From positions 1 through 14,534 of the forward strand of contig DUQT01000204.1 of NCBI GenBank assembly GCA_012837655.1: a stretch of 14,534 bases of DNA. The letters run 5' to 3'. The notes below the pieces were generated by a model. It worked only from the letters and a program-made list of their open reading frames with translations, searched no databases and was not told the DNA's origin. Of this stretch, positions 6,756-12,215 are shown piece by piece (the first letter of the stretch is position 1; each line of letters opens with the position of its first letter). The stretch is from Actinomyces sp. (lineage in GTDB: Bacteria; Actinomycetota; Actinomycetes; Actinomycetales; Actinomycetaceae). The position numbers were made by a program, and so were the translations under genes.

Positions 6756-7493
6756 ATGGACGAGAAAAAAGCCACTAGTGGCGTAGGTGTATTAGACAAA
6801 GCATCCCTAGTGCTGTCCGCTCTTGAAGCTGGACCAGCGACCTTGGCGCAGTTGGTCGCGACCACACATCTGGCTCGCCCCACCGCGCATCGCCTTGCAG
6901 TTGCGCTTGAGTTCCACCGTTTCGTGGCGCGCGACATGCAGGGCCGTTTTATTTTGGGCCCTCGACTTTCCGAGCTAGCTTCCGCTGCCGGCGAAGATCG
7001 CCTACTCGCATCAGCTACCCCCGTCTTGGTGGCCTTGCGCGATCACACGAAGGAATCCACCCAGCTGTACCGCCGGCAGGGCGATCAGCGCATTTGCGTT
7101 GCCGCTGCTGAACGGCAGATGGGCCTGCGAGATTCCATTCCCGTTGGCGCAACACTTTCCATGAAGGCCGGCTCTGCCGCCCAGGTCCTGCTTGCCTGGG
7201 AAGAGCCCGACCGCCTACACCGCGGCCTGTACGGGGCGTCCTTCAACGCAACCATGTTGTCCGCGGTTCGCCGTCGCGGTTGGGCGCAGTCCGTTTCTGA
7301 ACGCGAAATCGGCGTGGCCTCTGTTTCCGCTCCGGTTCGCGGACCGGGAGGAAAAGTCCTGGCCGCCGTTTCAATCTCCGGTCCGGTCGAGCGCATGGGT
7401 CGCCAACCCGGCCGCCAGCACGGCCCGTCCGTCGTTGCGGCAGCTAACCGGCTGTCTGAGTTCCTGCGTCGCGCAGAAGAAATGGGCCTGTAG
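6756..7493 (+). CDS. ndgR: IclR-family transcriptional regulator (NdgR/LtbR type)
   Basis: This 245-residue DNA-binding regulator has a winged helix at about residues 12-70 (GVLDKASLVLSALEAGPATL, LARPTAHRLAVALE, RFILGPRLSELA) and an IclR effector-binding domain from about 80 to 240 (LYRRQGDQRICVAAAERQMG, IPVGATLSMKAGSAAQVLLA, EIGVASVSAPVRGPGGKVLA). The wording is very close to Streptomyces NdgR. Orthologues regulate leuCD and other amino-acid genes, and the divergent position beside leuC fits. I chose the ATG at 6756, giving the family-typical MDEKK...GVGVLDKA; an upstream in-frame ATG at 6684 would run through the operator palindrome and add atypical sequence. The ribosome binding site is weak. 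The glycosyltransferase gene follows after 26 bp and is probably co-transcribed. Confidence 0.92.
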   Translation: MDEKKATSGVGVLDKASLVLSALEAGPATLAQLVATTHLARPTAHRLAVALEFHRFVARDMQGRFILGPRLSELASAAGEDRLLASATPVLVALRDHTKESTQLYRRQGDQRICVAAAERQMGLRDSIPVGATLSMKAGSAAQVLLAWEEPDRLHRGLYGASFNATMLSAVRRRGWAQSVSEREIGVASVSAPVRGPGGKVLAAVSISGPVERMGRQPGRQHGPSVVAAANRLSEFLRRAEEMGL

Positions 7494-7519
7494 TCCACAA
7501 ACTCCGCCAGGAGGCACCT

Positions 7520-8713
7520 TTGCGCATCGCGCTCGTATCCGATCCGTATCCTCCCCGCGTTGGCGGTATAGAAACCCAGGTCCGCAACCTGGGGCAGGCT
7601 CTTAGCCGAGCCGGCCATGACGTCACCGTCATTACCGCAACTCCCTCCGGAGATCAACGCGGCGACCACACGGAGTGGGACGGCCCCGTCCTCGTGCGCA
7701 GACTAACCGCGCGAATCCCGTTTGACCTGCCTGTCAATCCGCATGCGGCACCCGTTTTGCGCCGCGATCTTCCCGATTTTGACGTCGTCCATATTCATTC
7801 GGGAATCGTGTCGCCGTTTGCGCGCCTTGCGATTGACGCGTGCGTTGACCGCGGAATTCCGGCCATTGTTACGTGGCATTCCCACCTGATCGACGCGACC
7901 TGGTGGTACGGATTCGCCAACCCAATGCGCAAGTGGGTCCAAGCAGGCATCACCTTGACCGCCGTGTCGTCCGCGGCGGCGCGCGCAGTTGAAGAATCAG
8001 CCCGCAGAAGCGTTCACGTCGGCGTCCTACCAAACCTCATCGAAGACGAACCGTGGAACACCAGCCGCAAACGCGCCCTTTCCAATTTCATTTCCGAGGG
8101 CGGGGCTGGGCTCAACGGATCATCCCAACGCAGCACTAACGCTGAATTTGCGGACGGATCGACCAGCGAGGGAGGGGCTGACACCCGTCCACTTCGGGTT
8201 GTTACTGCGACGAGGTTAGCTCCTCGCAAGAGGGTCGTCCCACTAGCAAAACTGAGTTCGAAGGCTTCCGCCTGTGGAGCGAACCTGCAGGTTTCTGTTT
8301 TCGGGGATGGCCCCGAGCGGGGGCGGCTTGAAATGCTCATTCGCGCAGGCGCTCCTTTGGCTTTGAAGGGGAAGGTGAAGCCAGATGTCTTGGCGGATGC
8401 GTACGCTTCGGCGGACGTGTTTGTTTCCCCAGTCGTTAAGGAAGCGTTCGGAATAGCGGCTCTGGAAGCCCGAGCATGCGGCTTACCCGTGATTTACCGC
8501 AGCGGATCTGGCGTAGAAGAGTTCATCACCCACGGATTCGACGGGCTTCAAGTCGGAAGCGACGATGAGATGGCCGCGGCACTTGCAATGCTTAGCCAGC
8601 ATCCCGAAAGGCTAAGCGCTCTGCGAAGCAACGCCCTCGAAAATCGAATCACGCACACGTGGTCGCTGGGGCTGGACACGTATCTGGATCTGTACCAACG
8701 TTCGCGAAACTAG
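7520..8713 (+). CDS. GT4-type glycosyltransferase
   Basis: This 397-residue GT-B fold glycosyltransferase presumably transfers a sugar from a nucleotide-sugar donor at the cytoplasmic face of the membrane. The N-terminal acceptor domain starts MRIALVSDPYPPRVGGIETQ, and the glycine-rich loop, VVHIHSGIVSPFA and TWHSHL are typical. The C-terminal donor domain has RLAPRKRVVPLAKL, VFGDGPERGRLE and the E-x7-E motif as Glu308 and Glu316 in KEAFGIAALEARACGLPVI. Between the two domains lies an unusual Gly/Ser-rich insert of about 30 residues (190-222). Translation starts at TTG 7520, supported by AGGAGG at 7509-7514. The donor and acceptor are not predictable; envelope glycolipid or polysaccharide synthesis are possibilities. 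The gene follows ndgR by 26 bp, though a regulatory link to leucine is not evident. Confidence 0.88.
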   Translation: MRIALVSDPYPPRVGGIETQVRNLGQALSRAGHDVTVITATPSGDQRGDHTEWDGPVLVRRLTARIPFDLPVNPHAAPVLRRDLPDFDVVHIHSGIVSPFARLAIDACVDRGIPAIVTWHSHLIDATWWYGFANPMRKWVQAGITLTAVSSAAARAVEESARRSVHVGVLPNLIEDEPWNTSRKRALSNFISEGGAGLNGSSQRSTNAEFADGSTSEGGADTRPLRVVTATRLAPRKRVVPLAKLSSKASACGANLQVSVFGDGPERGRLEMLIRAGAPLALKGKVKPDVLADAYASADVFVSPVVKEAFGIAALEARACGLPVIYRSGSGVEEFITHGFDGLQVGSDDEMAAALAMLSQHPERLSALRSNALENRITHTWSLGLDTYLDLYQRSRN

Positions 8714-8717
8714 GCGT

Positions 8718-8798
8718 CAAGGTAGCCGATCGACAACCAGACACCAAGGTTGCCGGTGAACAACGAGACGCCCAAGTAACAGGTGGGCACCTAGAGCG
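8718..8798. repeat. 27-bp degenerate tandem repeat after the glycosyltransferase
   Basis: Units at 8718-8744 and 8745-8771 match at 21 of 27 positions (CAAGGTAGCCG versus CAAGGTTGCCG at their starts, ACAAC-N-AGAC in both). A third, more degenerate unit follows in register at 8772-8798 (15 of 27 against unit 2). The array starts 4 bp after the glycosyltransferase stop and ends before the tRNA terminator. It has no reading frame of note. Confidence 0.6.
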
Positions 8799-8806
8799 GG
8801 CAACAG

Positions 8807-8846
8807 AAAACAAAAAGCACCTGATTTCTCAGGTGCGCTTTCTTTT
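8807..8846. terminator. Bidirectional rho-independent terminator
   Basis: GCACCTGA (8817-8824) pairs perfectly with TCAGGTGC (8829-8836) around a 4-nt TTTC loop. The minus-strand side is followed by TTTTTGTTTT, a strong terminator for the tRNA unit ending at 8856. The plus-strand side is followed by GCTTTCTTTT and can end ndgR-glycosyltransferase transcripts. Confidence 0.85.
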
Positions 8847-8855
8847 GTGGAGTTG

Positions 8856-8928
8856 TACCCCCAACCGGATTTGAACCGGTGTCGCCGCCGTGAGAGGGCG
8901 GTGTCCTAGGCCGCTAGACGATGGGGGC
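8856..8928 (-). tRNA. tRNA-Glu (anticodon CTC)
   Basis: The minus strand folds as a 73-nt tRNA. The acceptor stem is GCCCCCA paired with TGGGGGT, with a G-U first pair and discriminator A. The anticodon stem CCGCC/GGCGG carries the loop CTCTCAC, reading CTC, and the T arm contains GGTTCAAATCC. CCA is not encoded. It follows tRNA-Gln by 59 bp and precedes a strong terminator. Confidence 0.97.
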
Positions 8929-8950
8929 TAGGATGCGAAATATCGCGAAA

Positions 8951-8986
8951 GAAACTCAGGCAAGTCCACGCTTGCCAATGTGTTTC
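8951..8986 (-). other. Stem-loop between tRNA-Gln and tRNA-Glu
   Basis: GGCAAG (8959-8964) and CTTGCC (8971-8976) form a perfect 6-bp stem with a 6-nt loop. Outer arms GAAAC (8951-8955) and GTTTC (8982-8986) can extend it across a small internal loop. On the minus-strand transcript it lies just 3' of tRNA-Gln and is followed by TGAGTTTCTTTC, so it could aid tRNA processing or partly terminate transcription before tRNA-Glu. Confidence 0.5.
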
Positions 8987-8987
8987 G

Positions 8988-9059
8988 CTGGGGTACCAGG
9001 ACTCGAACCTAGACTAAATGAACCAGAATCACTCGTGCTGCCAATTACACCATACCCCA
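8988..9059 (-). tRNA. tRNA-Gln (anticodon CTG)
   Basis: The minus strand folds as a 72-nt tRNA. The acceptor stem TGGGGTA pairs with TACCCCA, with discriminator G. The anticodon stem AGTGA/TCATT carries the loop TTCTGGT, reading CTG, and the T arm contains GGTTCGAGTCC. The U1-A72 first pair is the classic tRNA-Gln feature. CCA is not encoded. Confidence 0.97.
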
Positions 9060-9132
9060 AGGTACGGGAGCCTCCGCCGGTCGAATTCACCGATAAATCA
9101 GTGGAACTTCCTGGCCGAAGCACCGATGAAAA

Positions 9133-9192
9133 ACTTTACCTGACAGGTGGCCCCGTTTCAAAATTATTCGCGCGTGGTTTACTTCACGTCAA
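9133..9192 (-). promoter_or_regulatory. Two overlapping promoters for the tRNA-Gln/tRNA-Glu unit
   Basis: On the minus strand the upstream promoter is TTGACG (9187-9192), an 18-bp spacer and AATAAT (9163-9168). The downstream promoter is TTGAAA (9156-9161), a 17-bp spacer and TAAAGT (9133-9138). The second would start near 9126, about 65 nt before the tRNA-Gln 5' end. The first -10 box almost touches the second -35 box. Confidence 0.6.
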
Positions 9193-9216
9193 CGATTTTG
9201 ACCCTTAGGAAACTTG

Positions 9217-9239
9217 CTCCAGCACGTTGTGTTCTGGAG
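9217..9239 (-). terminator. Weak stem-loop after gltX
   Basis: CTCCAG and CTGGAG (9217-9222 and 9234-9239) form a 6-bp stem with an 11-nt loop, 35 bp downstream of the gltX stop. The following CAAGTTTCC is only weakly T-rich, so this may be a poor terminator and some read-through into the tRNAs is possible. Confidence 0.3.
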
Positions 9240-9274
9240 TTTGTTCCCCATGCAAACGGGAAAGACGCGGCAGA

Positions 9275-10777
9275 TTACTGCGCGATCTTTTCCTTTAGGT
9301 TACGCAGGCGCTTGAGGGTCTCCTCGCGGCCCAGGATCTCCATTGACTCAAACAGTGGTGGGGAAACCTGACGGCCGGAAATGGCCGTGCGTAGAGGCCC
9401 AAACGCAAGCCGAGGCTTGATCTCCATTTCCTCAACGATCCGACCACGCAGAGCCTCTTCCAGGGCTTCTGTGGTGAAGCTATCGAGACCTTCGATCACC
9501 TCAATGCCGGCGTCAAGAACCTCAGGAGCGTTCTCTTTGAGACGACCGACTGCCTTCTCTTCAAACTCGAGGTCTTCCGTTTCAACGAAGAACGGGCCAA
9601 GCATGTTACCGGCTTCACCGAGCAGGCGGATTCGCGTCTGGATCAGCGGGGCGCCGGCCTCGATGATTTCCTTTTCACGATCATTCAGGTCGTCGAACTT
9701 CTCAGCGGAGACGTAACTATCCCTGTGCAGGAACGGGACAATGCGCTGTTTAAAGTCTGCGGGATCGAGCATGCGGATGTGGTCGGCGTTGATTGCCGTG
9801 GCCTTTTTGATGTCGAAACGTGCCGGGTTCGGGTTGACGTCGTGAATGTCGAACGCCTTGATCATTTCTTCCGCGGTAAAAATATCCTCGTCGGGGCTGA
9901 TCGCCCAGCCCAGCAGGGCCAGGTAGTTCAGCAGACCCTCTGGGATCATGCCGTGTTCGCGGTGCAGTAGCAGGTTCGATTCGGGATCACGCTTGGACAG
10001 CTTCTTGTTGCCCTCCCCCATGACGTAGGGCAGGTGACCAAACTCGGGCATCTGCTGAGCGATGCCTAGCTCTACCAGGGCCCTCCACAGGACGATCTGG
10101 CGCGGAGTTGAGGACAGTAGGTCCTCGCCACGCAAGACGTGCGTGATGTCCATGAGGGCGTCATCAACCGGGTTCACGAGCGTGTACAGCGGGTCCCCGT
10201 TTCCACGCACAATCACGTAGTCCGGAATCGAGCCGGCCTTAAACGTGATTTCTCCGCGAATAAGGTCAGTGAAAGTAATGTCTTCATCCGGCATCTTCAT
10301 GCGCAGGACCGGCTTGCGGCCCTCCTCGCGGAAAGCAGCCTTCTGCTCCTCCGTAAGGTTACGGTCGTAGCCGTCATAACCCAGCTTCGGGTCACGGCCA
10401 GCGGCGCGGTGGCGTTCCTCGATTTCCTCCGGGGTTGAGAAAGACTCGTACGCGTAACCTGCCTCCAGGAGCTTGCGAGCCACGTCCTCGTAAATATCCA
10501 TGCGCTGGGACTGGCGGTACGGTTCATGCGGGCCGCCCTTTAGGACGCCCTCATCCCAATCCAAGCCAAGCCACTGCAGGGAATCGATGATTTGATCGAA
10601 GGATTCCTCGGAGTCGCGACGCGCATCGGTGTCTTCAATGCGGAAAACGAAAGTTCCCCCAACGTGACGTGCCCACGCCCAGTTAAACAGGCATGTGCGC
10701 ACCATTCCTACGTGAGGAGTGCCAGTTGGAGATGGGCAAAAACGAACGCGGACCTTGCCGCCATTAACTGTATCCAT
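9275..10777 (-). CDS. gltX: Glutamyl-tRNA synthetase
   Basis: This 500-residue class I aminoacyl-tRNA synthetase charges tRNA-Glu with glutamate. In actinobacteria without a glutaminyl-tRNA synthetase it usually also charges tRNA-Gln, which GatCAB then amidates. The HIGH-type signature is PSPTGTPHVG (15-24), followed by FRIEDTDARRDSEES (45-59). The KMSKS-type loop is KLSKRDPES (259-267), and LRGEDLLSSTPRQ (215-227) is also typical. The helical anticodon-binding domain occupies the C-terminus, to KRLRNLKEKIAQ. I chose the ATG at 10777, giving MDTVNGGKVRVRFCPSPTG; an upstream in-frame ATG at 10837 would add 20 atypical residues. TAGAAT ends 10 nt before the ATG, implying a very short leader. 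Both tRNA-Gln and tRNA-Glu lie directly downstream on the same strand. Confidence 0.97.
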   Translation of the reverse strand: MDTVNGGKVRVRFCPSPTGTPHVGMVRTCLFNWAWARHVGGTFVFRIEDTDARRDSEESFDQIIDSLQWLGLDWDEGVLKGGPHEPYRQSQRMDIYEDVARKLLEAGYAYESFSTPEEIEERHRAAGRDPKLGYDGYDRNLTEEQKAAFREEGRKPVLRMKMPDEDITFTDLIRGEITFKAGSIPDYVIVRGNGDPLYTLVNPVDDALMDITHVLRGEDLLSSTPRQIVLWRALVELGIAQQMPEFGHLPYVMGEGNKKLSKRDPESNLLLHREHGMIPEGLLNYLALLGWAISPDEDIFTAEEMIKAFDIHDVNPNPARFDIKKATAINADHIRMLDPADFKQRIVPFLHRDSYVSAEKFDDLNDREKEIIEAGAPLIQTRIRLLGEAGNMLGPFFVETEDLEFEEKAVGRLKENAPEVLDAGIEVIEGLDSFTTEALEEALRGRIVEEMEIKPRLAFGPLRTAISGRQVSPPLFESMEILGREETLKRLRNLKEKIAQ

Positions 10778-10787
10778 GATGTTCCCG

Positions 10788-10793
10788 ATTCTA
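10788..10793 (-). promoter_or_regulatory. Putative -10 box of gltX
   Basis: TAGAAT (5 of 6 matches to TATAAT) on the minus strand ends 10 nt before the gltX ATG, predicting a leader of only a few nucleotides. No clear -35 hexamer is seen at the usual distance. Confidence 0.4.
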
Positions 10794-10899
10794 CCCCACT
10801 GCTCGGACACCGCTAGATTCGGCAACCACAGCATCACAACTGACGTGCCGGCAAAGCCCGCGGGGTTTAAGGTGGAGTCGTTACCGAAAGGAGCTCACC

Positions 10900-12030
10900 T
10901 TGTCACAGTTCGACGGATCCTCAGAGGAAACGATGCGGTCACGCCGCCTACTCAAGTGGGAGGACGAGGCCGCCTCTGGCCACTGGGTCGCGGAGATGGA
11001 TTTCGGCACTGCTCCCGCAATCGAAGAAGCGCTTCACAAGGCCTTGAGCGACGGTTTTCTGGGCTACATGCCGCGCTGGTTGGATGAACGCACGCGCGTC
11101 GCGACCGCGAGCATGGTGCAGCGCCGTTTCGGTTGGAAAATCGAGCCTGACACCGTGCAACTAGCGTCCTCAGTTCTTGACGGACTGCGCGCGATGTTGG
11201 GACATATGTTGAAGCCCGGCTCCACGGTCATCGTCCCAACGCCCGCATACATGCCGTTCCTTTTCCTGCCGAGCATGTACGGTCACAAAGTCGTGCAAGT
11301 CCCGTCATTGATTGACGAGGACGGAGTTTGGCGCCTCGACTACGAGGGCATCGAGGCCGCAGCGGCTGACGCCGACCTATTTGTGCTGTGTAACCCGTGG
11401 AACCCGACGGGTCGAGTGCTGACTGAACATGAGCTGCGCCGCGTGGGCGACATTGCGGTTCGTCACGACCTGCTGGTGTTTAACGATGAAATTCACGCTC
11501 CCCTGGCAGACCCGTCTGCGCATACCCCTTACGTGAGCTTGGATCCGGAATTTGCAAACCACACAGTTACAGCGATTGCTGCTTCCAAGGGGTTTAACTT
11601 GGCGGGGTTGCACTGCGCGCAGATGATCACGACCGGTGAGATGACCAAGCGTTTTGAACCAGTTTCACGGTGGTTGAATCACGCCGCCCCGCTGGGCGCG
11701 CTAGGCGCTTCGGTAGCGTTCGAGTCGGGCGATGAATGGCTCGCCGACTTAAATGAATACCTGCGCGGCAATGTAGACCTGATCGACTCTCTGCTGGCGG
11801 ATTCCGCTTTGAACTGGAGCAAACCTGAAGGTACCTACCTTGGTTGGATCGACGCCGCCGCACTTGGAGTCGAAGATCCAGCCGAGGAGTTCCTCAAGAA
11901 GGCAGACGTGCGCATGAATGCCGGCGCGACCCTTGGTAAGGGCTATGAAAAGTTTGTTCGCTTCAACTTCGCGTCTTCGCGAGACGTCGTGCAACGCTCA
12001 ATCGAGCGCATGATCAACCTAGCGGGATAG
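10900..12030 (+). CDS. MalY/PatB-family PLP-dependent aminotransferase or C-S lyase
   Basis: This 376-residue fold-type I PLP enzyme resembles MalY/PatB cystathionine beta-lyases, which release homocysteine or thiols from sulfur amino acids; class I/II aminotransferase activity is the alternative. Visible elements are WVAEMDFGTAPAIEEAL near the N-terminus, the substrate-binding CNPWNPTGR (Asn165), NDEIHAPL with Asp196 for the PLP ring nitrogen, and AASKGFNLAGLHCA with Lys230 as the predicted Schiff-base lysine. The C-terminal VRFNFASSRDVV carries the carboxylate-binding Arg. Translation starts at TTG 10900, supported by AAAGGAG at 10887-10893. It is divergent from gltX with a 122-bp gap and convergent with the helicase gene. 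The exact substrate cannot be told from sequence. Confidence 0.85.
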   Translation: MSQFDGSSEETMRSRRLLKWEDEAASGHWVAEMDFGTAPAIEEALHKALSDGFLGYMPRWLDERTRVATASMVQRRFGWKIEPDTVQLASSVLDGLRAMLGHMLKPGSTVIVPTPAYMPFLFLPSMYGHKVVQVPSLIDEDGVWRLDYEGIEAAAADADLFVLCNPWNPTGRVLTEHELRRVGDIAVRHDLLVFNDEIHAPLADPSAHTPYVSLDPEFANHTVTAIAASKGFNLAGLHCAQMITTGEMTKRFEPVSRWLNHAAPLGALGASVAFESGDEWLADLNEYLRGNVDLIDSLLADSALNWSKPEGTYLGWIDAAALGVEDPAEEFLKKADVRMNAGATLGKGYEKFVRFNFASSRDVVQRSIERMINLAG

Positions 12031-12078
12031 GTGGAACTCAACGCGGCGCTCTAGCGCGCGAAACTTGGACTTGACTTC

Positions 12079-12201
12079 GGTTGCGCCGACGACTCCGGCG
12101 CGGGGCTGGTTGTACCGAGTGCTCAGGACGCGTCGCTGGTTGTACCGAGGGCTAAGGACGCGCCGATAGTTGCGGCTACGGATCCGGCGCGGGGCTGGTT
12201 G
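12079..12201. repeat. 29/30-bp tandem repeat array between the PLP enzyme and hrpB
   Basis: Units begin at 12079, 12108, 12138 and 12168 with a further partial copy at 12197; each start resembles GGTTG. Two kinds alternate. The outer units contain TCCGGCGCGGGGCTGGTTG, identical over 19 bp at 12094-12112 and 12183-12201. The two inner units (12105-12134 and 12135-12164) share GCTGGTTGTACCGAG and GGACGCG. The first outer unit also holds a GCGCCG/CGGCGC stem (12083-12088 and 12096-12101). The array fills the convergent gap between two genes and contains no T-tract terminator. Confidence 0.8.
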
Positions 12202-12215
12202 GGTCCTTCCGCGTT

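Noticed and set aside
8921..9208. Open frame of 95 codons across the tRNA-Gln region
   Set aside because: It overlaps both well-folded tRNA genes and their promoters; not protein coding.
12079..12201. CRISPR array
   Set aside because: Units are contiguous with no unique spacers, and no cas genes are present; the same holds for the arrays at 3037 and 8718.
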